This document shows, piece by piece, positions 15,303 through 23,681 of a stretch of DNA of 33,207 nucleotides. The DNA comes from Herpetosiphonaceae bacterium (GTDB taxonomy: Bacteria; Chloroflexota; Chloroflexia; Chloroflexales; Kallotenuaceae), in assembly GCA_036374795.1 (NCBI GenBank), contig DASUTC010000081.1, positions 1 through 33,207 on the forward strand. The letters run 5' to 3'. The translations under genes and the position numbers were made by a program. Under the pieces are notes generated by a model, which did not search any database, was not told the origin of the DNA, and saw nothing but the letters and a program-made list of their open reading frames with translations. Each line of letters opens with the position of its first letter. The stretch's first letter is position 1.

Positions 15303-15770
15303 CGGCGGACTCCCTCGCTGGTCGATGGTATGTTTATCGTCGCGGGTATTTCAAAGCAGCAGCCATACGCGGCATTGAAGGTCGCTTCGGGCAGCGTGAG
15401 CGGGCTTAAGAGCAACGATACCCATCGATAGGAATGGCTACGACTGTGCTAGAGGCGTGGATCGAGCAGCGCGATGATTTAAAGTCGTTTAAATCATATC
15501 GTGCCGGATAGTAGCACACGCCTCTGACGCGCGTCAAGCAAGCGATGACCCAACTTGCTTTAGCCGCTTGCGATACCGTTGATTAGGACATTCGCCGATG
15601 GTTAAAAAGTAGCAAAAAAAAGGACGGCGTTGTAAGATAGCCCTATCGGTTCCCGTCGTGTAACGCCGCCGCATGGATCTGCTGTGATCGGCAGATCCAA
15701 TCGACGCGCGCTGCATCCAGACCTTGTTTCAGGGTTCATATTCCCAGCTTCCAGTATGTGAGGGTACGCG
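15303..15770. other. 468-bp intergenic region with nested dyads
   Basis: The region separates the divergent radical SAM and phosphatase genes. It is locally AT-rich around 15470-15510 and 15595-15625 (a run of A at 15600-15622). It holds nested inverted repeats (separate entry) and a further 7-bp dyad, GCAAGCG at 15538-15544 with CGCTTGC at 15565-15571. Promoters for both neighbours must lie here, but no hexamer pair stands out. No convincing gene was found. Confidence 0.6.
15451..15525. promoter_or_regulatory. Nested palindromes, candidate operator or cruciform
   Basis: The inner dyad is a perfect 24-bp ATGATTTAAA-GTCG-TTTAAATCAT (15474-15497). The outer arms are AGAGGCGTG (15451-15459) and CACGCCTCT (15517-15525). 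An AT-rich symmetric site in GC-rich DNA between divergent genes suggests a regulator-binding site serving one or both promoters. Confidence 0.5.
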
Positions 15771-16442
15771 ATGGCGCACACGGAATCTTCTCCGCCCGAT
15801 CGTATGACGCGCTCGTTATTCTTATGCCGCCACGGGCATCGGATCGACATGGAGCAGCCGCAGTGGTACGGCGATACCGACAACCGGCACGATCCGCACC
15901 TCTCGGCACAGGGCATTGTCCAGGCGCGAGTGCTGGCCCGCCGCCTCAAAAACGAGCCGATCGCCCACATCATCGCCTCGCCCTATCTGCGGGCGCTGGA
16001 AACCGCGCACTACATCGCCGAGGCGCTCCACCTGCCGCTATCGGTCGAGCCGGGCATCGGCGAGTGGCTCAATCCTGCCTGGATGGATGCCGACCCGCAG
16101 ATCGCTCAGCCGCACGAGCGTGCCGCCCGCTTCGCCGAGATCGATCCGCATTACGTACCGGCGCTCGCGCCGATCTATCCCGAAACCTGGGAGCAGATGC
16201 AGCGCCGGGCAGCCACCGCGATCCAGGGCATCCTTGCGCGTCTCGACGGCAATATCGTGGTTGTGGGCCACGGGCATGTGATCGCCGCGACGATCGCCGC
16301 GCTGACGGGAGCTGCCGAAACTACGCTGAATATCGGGCTGTGCAGCGTGACGCGGCTGGATTGCGACGGTGAAGCCTGGCAGCTTGAGCGCTGCGGCGAT
16401 ATATCACATTTGCTGCGCTTTGCGCGACAGGCATCGGCCTGA
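15771..16442 (+). CDS. Histidine phosphatase superfamily protein
   Basis: A 223-residue phosphoglycerate-mutase-like phosphatase. The catalytic RHG is at residues 20-22 (LCRHGHR; His21 the phosphate acceptor). IASPYLRALETA (about 69-80) supplies the second Arg (Arg74), GEW (98-100) likely the acid Glu98, and VVGHGHV the second His (His167). These enzymes remove phosphate from sugars, nucleotides or phosphoproteins. The substrate is not predictable. ATG 15771 follows GAGGGTACGCG. It is the first gene of a plus-strand run with a glycosyltransferase and an ABC exporter, so dephosphorylation of a sugar intermediate is a plausible inference. Confidence 0.9.
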   Translation: MAHTESSPPDRMTRSLFLCRHGHRIDMEQPQWYGDTDNRHDPHLSAQGIVQARVLARRLKNEPIAHIIASPYLRALETAHYIAEALHLPLSVEPGIGEWLNPAWMDADPQIAQPHERAARFAEIDPHYVPALAPIYPETWEQMQRRAATAIQGILARLDGNIVVVGHGHVIAATIAALTGAAETTLNIGLCSVTRLDCDGEAWQLERCGDISHLLRFARQASA

Positions 16443-16517
16443 ACAGAGAATAAACCAACAAAGGAACAAAGGAGCAAGGACGAGATTACAGAACTCGAAA
16501 CTTGAAACTTGAAACTG
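16443..16517 (+). repeat. Intergenic heptad repeat copy
   Basis: The order is AACAAAGGAACAAAGGAGCAAGG then CTCGAAACTTGAAACTTGAAAC, i.e. the two 7-bp modules of the family without the GC core. It occupies nearly the whole gap between the phosphatase and the glycosyltransferase. Confidence 0.8.
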
Positions 16518-16537
16518 GCGATCGAAGGTCGTGATCA

Positions 16538-17671
16538 ATGGATTCTAGCTTCCCAGTCATCAATCTCAACCGGAATACTCGGCTGCTGGTCGTTAAGTTT
16601 GGCGGCATCGGCGACTACGTGCTGACCACACCGGCGCTGCGGGCGCTGCGTCAGGCATACCCGCAGGCGCGCATCGATCTCGTTGCGCAGAGTACGCTTG
16701 CCAAACAGGTCCTTGAGCGGCTGAATCTGCTCGACGACATCATCGTGCTACCCGCTCATCTGGTACTGCAACCCGATCAGGACACTCCGCCGCACACACA
16801 AATCTCGATCGATCTGGTGCGTCGCTTGCGCGCCGGGCGATACGATGCCGTGCTGATCCTTGAGCATCTTTTCCCGGCAGCGCGTATTCAACTGCTGCAC
16901 ATGCTCGTGCGTATCACTGGCGCGACATGGCGCATCGGCCTCGACAACGGGCATGGCGATTTTCTCAACGTGCGAGTGCCAGACGCCGGATTCGGCGCGC
17001 TGCATCAGGCGGAGTATTGCATAGGCGTCGTCGAAGCTGCCGGGGCGTTGGTCCGCGAACGAGGACTGTTCTTTCCGGTGCCCGCCGAATATCACGATCA
17101 GGCGCGCGAGTTCATGTGCAGCTTGAGCGCTCGTCGGCCAATCATTGCGATGCATCCAGGCTGCGATCCACGGGTGATCGCGCGGCGCTGGATGCCGGAG
17201 CGGTTCGCACAGGTGGCGGACGCGCTCTACAAGCAGTTCGGGGGGCAACTCCTGCTGCTGGGCGGCCCCGAAGAGGCCGATCTGCGCTCCCAGGTTGCGC
17301 AGATGATGCGATCGGCCATGTCATGCTCCAGCCTGTCGGGCCGCGAGCATATTCTGCTCACGGCAGCGATCATCGCGCAGTGCGATCTGCTCGTCGGCAA
17401 CGATTCGGGCCTGATGCATCTCGCCACAGCCGTCAACACCCCGACCGTCGGCATCTTCGGCCCGACCAACCATCGTGCATGGCACCCATACACGCCGGAT
17501 GATCCCACGCGCAGCAGGATCGTGCGGCAGGAGCTACCCTGTATGCCGTGTTACCTGCGTGGACACGACGTTGGTAGCAGAGAGGGATGTGCAACCCGCG
17601 ATTGCCTGACTACACTGTCGGCAGCGTCGGTGATCGACGCGGCGGCAGATATGCTGCGTGGATCTATATAA
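16538..17671 (+). CDS. Glycosyltransferase family 9 (heptosyltransferase-like)
   Basis: A 377-residue GT-B fold transferase. The N-terminal acceptor-domain motif KFGGIGDYVLTTPALRALR is at about residues 20-38. The C-terminal nucleotide-sugar half has IAMHPGCDPR, LLLGGPEEADL, then the family hallmark GNDSGLMHLA followed by PTVGIFGPTN. In Gram-negative bacteria this family adds ADP-heptose to LPS core. If the host lacks LPS, as most Chloroflexota do, it more likely builds another heptose- or hexose-containing glycan or decorates a secondary metabolite. It starts at ATG 16538 with AAGG about 10 nt upstream and lies between two repeat copies, upstream of the exporter genes. Confidence 0.9.
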   Translation: MDSSFPVINLNRNTRLLVVKFGGIGDYVLTTPALRALRQAYPQARIDLVAQSTLAKQVLERLNLLDDIIVLPAHLVLQPDQDTPPHTQISIDLVRRLRAGRYDAVLILEHLFPAARIQLLHMLVRITGATWRIGLDNGHGDFLNVRVPDAGFGALHQAEYCIGVVEAAGALVRERGLFFPVPAEYHDQAREFMCSLSARRPIIAMHPGCDPRVIARRWMPERFAQVADALYKQFGGQLLLLGGPEEADLRSQVAQMMRSAMSCSSLSGREHILLTAAIIAQCDLLVGNDSGLMHLATAVNTPTVGIFGPTNHRAWHPYTPDDPTRSRIVRQELPCMPCYLRGHDVGSREGCATRDCLTTLSAASVIDAAADMLRGSI

Positions 17672-17757
17672 AACGTTGCTCGTTGTTCTTCTTTTGTTCT
17701 TTTGTTTCCTTGTTCCTTTGTTCCTTTGCCCAAAGGGCACCCGCCCGGCCTGTCGGC
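17672..17757 (-). repeat. Intergenic heptad repeat copy, reverse orientation
   Basis: On the minus strand it reads GC core (GGGTGCCCTTTGGGC), then AAAGGAACAAAGGAACAAGG and AACAAAAGAAC. It is in the opposite orientation to both flanking plus-strand genes, unlike most copies. The GC core is itself a perfect dyad (GGGTGCCC/GGGCACCC-like) and could act as a weak hairpin. Confidence 0.75.
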
Positions 17758-17776
17758 GCACTAGCAGGAGTGGCGC

Positions 17777-19519
17777 ATGCGCATCCCACTAAGACGGTAC
17801 CTGTCCTTATTCGCGACCTACCTCAAACCGCAGTGGGTCAAGCTCGTCGTGATGGCCTGTCTGATCCTCGCCAACATTGGGCTGCAAGTTTATAATCCTC
17901 AAATCCTCAGCCGTTTCATCGACGCCGCTGCTGCTGACGGCGCATTCTCGTATCTGCTGACGATGGCGCTGCTCTTTCTGGTCATCGCCATCTTCAACCA
18001 GTTCGCGTCGGTGCTTGCCAGCTATGTCAGCGCCAGAGTAGCCTGGACCGCAACCAACAGCCTGCGCCGCGATCTGGTGGCGCACTGTCTCTCGCTCGAC
18101 ATGCGCTATCACACGTCGGTAACGCCCGGCGAGATGATCGAGCGCATCGACGGCGATGTGACGCAGCTCTCCAACTTCTTCTCGCTCTTTGTGATCAACG
18201 TCTTGAGCAACGCGATCGTCCTGCTGGTGGTGCTCACGCTCTTCTTCGGCATCTCGTGGTTTGTCGGGATCGCCATGACGCTCTACGTGATGCTGGTCTT
18301 TGCCTTCCTGACTTACCTGCGCCGCCTGTCCGTGCCGGTGTGGGAGCAGCAGCGCCGGATGAGCGCCACGTTTTTCGGCTTCTTGAGCGAGCGGCTGGCG
18401 GGCACCGAGGATCTTCGCGCCAACGACGCGACCGCCTATACGCTGCGACGATTCCTCCAGCTATCGAGCCAGTGGTATCCCGTGATGTGGAAGGCAAACT
18501 CGCTCGGCTGTCTGCTGTACGTGGGATCGTACTTCCTGTTCGGATGTGGCATCATCCTGGTGCTGGCGCTGGGAGCGTATCTCTGGAGCACGGGCGCGAT
18601 CTCGCTGGGCGTGGTCTATCTGATGTTCGCCTACGCCAACCAGATCACGCAGCCGATTCAGCAGATCCGCTCGCAGCTCTACGATCTCCAGCAGGCCGAG
18701 GCATCGCTGCGCCGCGTCGAGCAGTTGCTTGCTACCCGCAGCGCCGTGACCGATGGCGCTGGCAAGCCGCTGCCGGAAGGCCCGCTGGCGGTAGCATTCG
18801 AGCGCGTCACCTTTGGCTATGTTGCCGACGAGCCGGTCCTGCGCGATGTTAGCTTCCACGTGCAGCCGGGCGAGGTGCTGGGGCTGCTCGGTCGAACCGG
18901 CAGCGGCAAAACGACGATCGCGCACCTGCTGTTTCGGCTCTACGATCCGCAGGAGGGCGAGATCCGCATCGGCGATCTGCCCCTGCGCCAGGCGGCGCTG
19001 CGCGACCTGCGCAAACGGATCGGACTGGTGACGCAAAACGTTCAGCTCTTCCACGCCAGCGTGCGCGACAATCTGACCTTCTTCGATCCGGCGATCGGCG
19101 ACGCGCAGATCCTTGCTACGCTGGACGACGTTGGGCTGATGCCCTGGTATCGCTCGCTGGCCGACGGCCTGGACACGATCCTCACGGCGGGCGGCGGCTT
19201 GTCCGCCGGACAGGCGCAGCTCTTAGCGTTTACCCGCGTCTTCCTGGCCGATCCCAGCCTGGTGATCCTCGACGAGGCATCATCCAGGCTCGACCCCGCG
19301 ACGGAGCACCTGATCGAGCAGGCGATCGGCACATTACTGCACAACCGCAGCGCGATCATCATCGCGCACCGGCTCGCCACAATCCAGCGCGCGGACAGCA
19401 TTCTGATCATCGAGGACGGCCAGATCCTCGAATATGGTCGGCGGGCGGCCCTGGCGGATGATCCCGGCTCGCGCTTTGTGGCGCTGCTGCGAGTCGGGCT
19501 GGAGGAGGTGATGGCATGA
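17777..19519 (+). CDS. ABC exporter half-transporter, subunit 1 (canonical Walker B, LSAGQ)
   Basis: A 580-residue type IV (exporter-fold) half transporter with an N-terminal domain of about six membrane helices (residues ~15-310) and a C-terminal ATPase. Walker A GRTGSGKT is at 372-379, Q-loop VTQNVQLFH, signature LSAGQ from 475 (Gly to Ala), Walker B LVILDE with catalytic Glu500, and H-loop His531. AGGAG lies 8 nt before the ATG. Its stop overlaps the start of the next gene (ATGA), so the two are translationally coupled and probably form a heterodimer. The altered signature complements the altered Walker B of the partner. Likely exports the product of the surrounding cluster. Confidence 0.93.
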   Translation: MRIPLRRYLSLFATYLKPQWVKLVVMACLILANIGLQVYNPQILSRFIDAAAADGAFSYLLTMALLFLVIAIFNQFASVLASYVSARVAWTATNSLRRDLVAHCLSLDMRYHTSVTPGEMIERIDGDVTQLSNFFSLFVINVLSNAIVLLVVLTLFFGISWFVGIAMTLYVMLVFAFLTYLRRLSVPVWEQQRRMSATFFGFLSERLAGTEDLRANDATAYTLRRFLQLSSQWYPVMWKANSLGCLLYVGSYFLFGCGIILVLALGAYLWSTGAISLGVVYLMFAYANQITQPIQQIRSQLYDLQQAEASLRRVEQLLATRSAVTDGAGKPLPEGPLAVAFERVTFGYVADEPVLRDVSFHVQPGEVLGLLGRTGSGKTTIAHLLFRLYDPQEGEIRIGDLPLRQAALRDLRKRIGLVTQNVQLFHASVRDNLTFFDPAIGDAQILATLDDVGLMPWYRSLADGLDTILTAGGGLSAGQAQLLAFTRVFLADPSLVILDEASSRLDPATEHLIEQAIGTLLHNRSAIIIAHRLATIQRADSILIIEDGQILEYGRRAALADDPGSRFVALLRVGLEEVMA

Positions 19520-21363
19520 CCACGGCTGATCGCAAGCAGCGCTACCCATTCTACGGGCTGTGGCAGTTTATCCGCCACAAGCCGATCATCTTCATCCTCC
19601 TGGCGCTGACGCCGTTTCTGGAAAAAGCCTTCGTGATCCTGCTGGGCCTGGTCCAGCAATCGTTTTTCAATCAGCTTGAGACAGCGACGGGATCGCGGCA
19701 GCTTAGCTTCAGCGTCGTGCTGCTGACGCTGCTGGCGCAGTACTTCGGGATCAACGTGATCATCGCCGTGCTGCGGTCGATCGGCAGAATGAGCTTCGCC
19801 GACGCCGAGTTTTCGATCGTCAAGCTGCTGCAATACAACCTTCTGGAGCGCATCCTCCAGCGTCCGGGCGCGCAAGCCCTGCCAGGCTCCACCGGAGCCG
19901 CGATCAGCAACTTTCGCGACGACGTATGGGCCGCGTTTATCCTCTTTTCTCCGCTCAACAACATGGTCGCCAACATCGTCTTTGCGATCGTCGCGTTTGT
20001 GATCCTGCTCCAGGTCAATGTGCTGATCACGCTCTGCGTCTTCATTCCGCTGGCCTGCATCATCGCGATTGCCGAGAAGGCCAAGACCCGGCTGCACACC
20101 TACCGCCAGGCCAGCCGCGAGGCGACCAGCCAGGTGACGGGCGCGATCGGCGAGATCTTCGGCGCAGTGCAGGCGATCCAGGTCGCGGGCGCGGAGGCGC
20201 GTGTCGTCAAGCACTTCGACGCGCTCAACGACCGGCGCATGACGATGGATATTCGCGACGCCGTGCTCAACAACACCGTCAACGCCTTCATGGGCAGCTC
20301 GACGGCGATCGGGACCGGCCTGCTGCTGCTGATGGTCGCGCTGACGATCCGCTCCGATCCCTTCCGCGCGGGCGATCTTGCGCTTTTCAGCGCCTACCTT
20401 GGCATCGTGACCGGCTCGGTTCAGTTCATCGGCAATTTCCGCACGCAGTACATTCGCACGGGCGTCTCGTTCGAGCGCCTGCTGAGCCTGATGCACGGCG
20501 CGTCTCTGAAGCAGCTTGTCGCGCCCAAGCCGCTCTACCTGCGCGGCCCTGAGCCTCCGGCGCTGATCCATCCCGTAAAAACCAGCGCCGATCTCCTCGA
20601 TCATCTTGAGGCGACCGATCTAACGTATCACTATCCCGACACCGGACGCGGCATCGAAGGCATCGACATTCGGCTCAAGCGCGGCTCGCTGACCGTGATC
20701 ACCGGACGTGTCGGCTCCGGCAAAACGACCTGCCTGCGCGTGCTGCTCGGCCTGCTGCCCAAAGAGCGCGGCCAGATCCGCTGGAACGGACAGGACGTAG
20801 CCGATCCGGCGGCCTTCTTTGTGCCGCCGCGCAGCGCGTACACCCCCCAGGTGCCGCATCTCTTCAGCGACACGCTCAAAGACAACATCTTGCTGGGCCT
20901 GCCCGAAGACCGCGTGCGGCTGGCGGAGGCGACGCAGCTTGCGGTGCTTGATCGTGATGTCGCCACGCTGGAGCACGGCCTAGACACGATGATCGGCACG
21001 CGCGGCGTCAAGCTCTCCGGCGGGCAAGGGCAGCGTACGGCAGCGGCCCGTATGTTCGTCCGCGATCCTGAGCTGCTGATCTTCGACGATCTTTCCAGCG
21101 CGCTCGATGTCGAGACGGAGCAGGCCCTATGGAATCAGCTCTTTGCGCGCGGCGATAAAACCTGCCTGGTCGCCTCACACCGGCGGCAGGTGCTCCAACG
21201 CGCCACGCAGATTATTGTGCTCAAAGATGGGCGCGTCGCGGCGACAGGCACGCTTGAAGGCTTGCTGAAAACATCCGAGGAGATGCAGCGGCTCTGGCGA
21301 GGCGAGAACGAGCCAGCGCCAGCGCCGCCGGAGGAGGCCGATCCACAGCCTGGCTCGTCGTAA
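19516..21363 (+). CDS. ABC exporter half-transporter, subunit 2 (degenerate Walker B)
   Basis: A 615-residue half transporter. The membrane domain spans about residues 20-310 and the ATPase follows. Walker A GRVGSGKT starts at 397, Q-loop TPQVPHLF, perfect signature LSGGQ from 500, Walker B LLIFDD where the catalytic Glu is Asp525, and H-loop His555. An E-to-D change in one subunit is the hallmark of asymmetric heterodimeric exporters. The degenerate site would pair this Walker A/B with the LSAGQ signature of subunit 1, leaving one fully competent site. The C-terminal tail is Pro/Glu/Ala-rich. It overlaps the previous gene by 4 bp. A GC hairpin follows before the convergent aminotransferase. 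Confidence 0.93.
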   Translation: MTTADRKQRYPFYGLWQFIRHKPIIFILLALTPFLEKAFVILLGLVQQSFFNQLETATGSRQLSFSVVLLTLLAQYFGINVIIAVLRSIGRMSFADAEFSIVKLLQYNLLERILQRPGAQALPGSTGAAISNFRDDVWAAFILFSPLNNMVANIVFAIVAFVILLQVNVLITLCVFIPLACIIAIAEKAKTRLHTYRQASREATSQVTGAIGEIFGAVQAIQVAGAEARVVKHFDALNDRRMTMDIRDAVLNNTVNAFMGSSTAIGTGLLLLMVALTIRSDPFRAGDLALFSAYLGIVTGSVQFIGNFRTQYIRTGVSFERLLSLMHGASLKQLVAPKPLYLRGPEPPALIHPVKTSADLLDHLEATDLTYHYPDTGRGIEGIDIRLKRGSLTVITGRVGSGKTTCLRVLLGLLPKERGQIRWNGQDVADPAAFFVPPRSAYTPQVPHLFSDTLKDNILLGLPEDRVRLAEATQLAVLDRDVATLEHGLDTMIGTRGVKLSGGQGQRTAAARMFVRDPELLIFDDLSSALDVETEQALWNQLFARGDKTCLVASHRRQVLQRATQIIVLKDGRVAATGTLEGLLKTSEEMQRLWRGENEPAPAPPEEADPQPGSS

Positions 21364-21366
21364 CCA

Positions 21367-21381
21367 CGGGGCGCGGCCCCG
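21367..21381. terminator. Small GC hairpin between convergent genes
   Basis: CGGGGC-GCG-GCCCCG, a 6-bp perfect stem in the 26-bp gap between the ABC subunit 2 stop and the end of the class-III aminotransferase. There is no T-tract. Possible bidirectional transcription barrier. Confidence 0.4.
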
Positions 21382-21389
21382 CACGTCGC

Positions 21390-22688
21390 CTACAAGACCG
21401 GCTCGATCGGCGGGCCGACCAGATAGCGCTCGACGCCCTGCTCAAGCGCGGCCCGGTACGTCTCGGCGGCACGGCGGAATGCCGCCAGCGTTGCGTCAAG
21501 CTCTGTGTCGCGGTGGCTCACCGTGGGGTAGAAGATGCCGCGAAACAGCACGCCATGCTTGACCAACTCCTGAAAAAAGAGCGTCCTGAACGCGCGCGAC
21601 TCCGCCCCCTGCGCGTCGCGGTACTTCATCGCCAGGAAGCAATCGTAGCCGATGAACTCGACCTGCTCGGCGATGCCGTACTCGGCCAGGATTGTCATGC
21701 CCTGCTCGCGGAGCTGTCGCCCACAGGCATAGTTCTGGCCGATCAGATCGTGCGCGGCAAACGTCTCAACAGTTGCGATCATCGCCGCCAGGCTGCTGCT
21801 CTCGCCGCCGTGGGTCGACGAGAGCAGGAAGATGCGCGTGCCGTCGTGCTGCGTTGTATCGCCCAGATCCATGATCGCGCGCGGCCCCGTCAGCGCCGAC
21901 AGCGCAAAGCCATTGGCGATGCCCTTGCCCCAGGTCGTCAGATCGGGCTGCACGCCGAACATGGCCTGCGCGCCGTTGAGGTGGTACTTCATGCCCGTAA
22001 CTACCTCGTCGAAGATCAGCAGCGCTCCCTCGCGGGTACACAGATCGCGCAGACCCTCCAGAAAACCGGGCTGCGGACGATCGAAGCGCACCGGCTCGAC
22101 GATCACCGCCGCGATCTGCTCCGAATAGGTCGCAAACAGCCGCTCCAGATACTCAAGGTCGTTATACGGAAACTCCAGCGTGTACTGGTAGGCTTCCGGC
22201 AAAATGCCGTTGTTACAGCGCGTCTTGCCGATGAACCAGTCGCCGTAGCTAAAGAACGGCTGGTCACGGCACTTGGCGACATAGGAGCGCCCGGTATAGG
22301 CTCGCGCCAGGCGCAGCGCGGCATCGTTAACCGTGCTGCCGTCTTTGGCGAATTTGACCATCTCGGCCAGGGCGATCGTGTCGAGGAAGGTCCGCGCCGC
22401 CGTGTATTCCAGCGCGGTCGGCAGTTGAAAGTTCTGGCCCTGCGCAAGCTGCGCCGCGACCCGCTCGATCACCGTGGGATAGGCGTGGCCCAGCGAAACT
22501 GTCGTCAGCCCGGTAAACCAATCAACGTAGCGGTTGCCGTCGATGTCCCAGACCCACGCGCCCTTGCCGTGTGAGAGCATCCTGGGCGAGCACGCGGGCC
22601 ATTGATCCGCCGCTTTTGAAAAGGCGTGCGCGCCGCTCGGCACCAGCGAGCGCAGTTGATCGGAAAGCTGATGACTCTTTGGAAACAT
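21390..22688 (-). CDS. Class-III (glutamate-1-semialdehyde-type) aminotransferase
   Basis: A 432-residue PLP enzyme of fold type I. HGKGAWVWDIDGNRYVDW (about 40-57) is the class-III start motif. GSTVNDAALRLARAYTGR (117-134) is like glutamate-1-semialdehyde aminomutases. LLIFDEVVTG (223-232) carries the PLP-ring Asp, and TTWGKGIANG contains the Schiff-base Lys255. Homologues outside tetrapyrrole synthesis work on amino sugars, aminocyclitols or glycan precursors. With an SDR, kinases and a DegT aminotransferase nearby, that is the likelier role, by inference. The ATG at 22688 has AGGAGC about 10 nt upstream. It is the last gene of the minus-strand set. Confidence 0.88.
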   Translation of the reverse strand: MFPKSHQLSDQLRSLVPSGAHAFSKAADQWPACSPRMLSHGKGAWVWDIDGNRYVDWFTGLTTVSLGHAYPTVIERVAAQLAQGQNFQLPTALEYTAARTFLDTIALAEMVKFAKDGSTVNDAALRLARAYTGRSYVAKCRDQPFFSYGDWFIGKTRCNNGILPEAYQYTLEFPYNDLEYLERLFATYSEQIAAVIVEPVRFDRPQPGFLEGLRDLCTREGALLIFDEVVTGMKYHLNGAQAMFGVQPDLTTWGKGIANGFALSALTGPRAIMDLGDTTQHDGTRIFLLSSTHGGESSSLAAMIATVETFAAHDLIGQNYACGRQLREQGMTILAEYGIAEQVEFIGYDCFLAMKYRDAQGAESRAFRTLFFQELVKHGVLFRGIFYPTVSHRDTELDATLAAFRRAAETYRAALEQGVERYLVGPPIEPVL

Positions 22689-22713
22689 GCTCTGTTGCTC
22701 CTGACGGCGCTTA

Positions 22714-22830
22714 GTTGCGAGTTGCGAGTTTCAAGTTTCAAGTTCCAGCCCCGTCCCTTTGTTCTTTGTTTATCGACAGGCCCTCACCCGGCATGGCACC
22801 CGGTCTGGCGCCCGCCCTTCCCCATCCGCG
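22714..22830 (-). repeat. Intergenic heptad repeat copy with GC core
   Basis: On the minus strand: GC core with CGGGTGCCATGCCGGGTG, then AACAAAGAACAAAGG, then GGAACTTGAAACTTGAAACTC. The module order matches the other copies. The rest of the 22689-22919 gap (22831-22919) holds only GC-rich short dyads (e.g. GGCCTGACGGCC). Confidence 0.8.
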
Positions 22831-22919
22831 CGGGTCCCGTTCCCGCTCGTGTGCGATAGGAGCGGGGAGGAATTGGTGGGGGACATCCCACACCTCCGGC
22901 CTGACGGCCCTTTCGTTCT

Positions 22920-23681
22920 CTACAACCGCAGAGACAGCCCGCCGTCGACGTAGAGCACCTGGCCGGTGAGATAGGCCGCCGCATCCGAGAGCAAAAAATG
23001 GACGACGTTCGCCACATCCTCCGGCTCGCCAGCGCGCCCCATCGGGACGATCTCGCCGATCAGCTCGCGGCTCCAGCCCGGCTCGGCCAGCGACCGCTCC
23101 GAGGCAACGCTGCCGGGCGCGACGGCGTTGACGCGAATCCCGGCCTGCGCCAGCTCGAAGCCGATCGAGCGCGTAATCATCGACAGCCCCGCCTTGCTGG
23201 CCTCATAGGCCGGGCCATGCCAGACATAGCGGTCGCTCACGGAGGATATGTTCACAATCGCCGTCAGGCGGCAGACTCCGGCCTGATGCGCCAGAAACGC
23301 CGCCTGGCTGATAAAGAGCGGCGCGCGTAAGTTGAGGCAGATCAGCCGATCGAAGTCGTCCGTCGTCACGTCGCGAAAGCGAATCGTGCTGACCTCGGCG
23401 GCGCAGTTGACCACGGCGTTAAGATCGCCAAGCTCATCGATCGCCGCCGCGACCAGGCCGTGATAATCGTACAGCGGATCGGCCAGATCGGCCTGGACCA
23501 TAGCCACTCGTCCGCCGGAGGCTCTCAGGCTGGACCGCAGCTCGTCGGCGCGCTCCGGATGCGAAAAGTACGTGCCGAGCACAGCGTAGCCCGATGCGCT
23601 CAGCAGCCGCGTAATCCCCGCGCCGATGCCGCTATTGGCTCCCGTGACAAGAACAGCCCGATCGGTCAAAGCACACCTCAC
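22920..23681 (-). CDS. Short-chain dehydrogenase/reductase (SDR)
   Basis: A 253-residue classical SDR. The cofactor motif TGANSGIG is at 13-20, NCAA (92-95) stands where NNAG is usual, Ser146/147 precede the catalytic Tyr159-x3-Lys163 (YEASK), and the C-terminal YLTGQVLYVDGG is typical. It oxidises or reduces a hydroxyl/keto group with NAD(P)H. A longer open frame runs back to 23843, but that extends into the upstream kinase gene and lacks SDR sequence. GTG at 23681 overlaps the kinase stop as GTGA, giving a normal-length SDR and translational coupling. A keto group made here could be the substrate of the aminotransferase next door. Confidence 0.9.
   Translation of the reverse strand: MRCALTDRAVLVTGANSGIGAGITRLLSASGYAVLGTYFSHPERADELRSSLRASGGRVAMVQADLADPLYDYHGLVAAAIDELGDLNAVVNCAAEVSTIRFRDVTTDDFDRLICLNLRAPLFISQAAFLAHQAGVCRLTAIVNISSVSDRYVWHGPAYEASKAGLSMITRSIGFELAQAGIRVNAVAPGSVASERSLAEPGWSRELIGEIVPMGRAGEPEDVANVVHFLLSDAAAYLTGQVLYVDGGLSLRL

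Noticed and set aside
15602-15739. 45-residue minus-strand ORF in the 468-bp intergenic region, considered as a possible small peptide
   Set aside because: Only a weak ribosome-binding site, no hydrophobic or leader-like pattern, and it lies in the probable promoter region of the phosphatase gene.
19042-20604. 520-residue minus-strand open frame under the two ABC genes
   Set aside because: Spans the junction of two well-supported plus-strand genes, is rich in Arg/Gln/His and has no recognisable motif.
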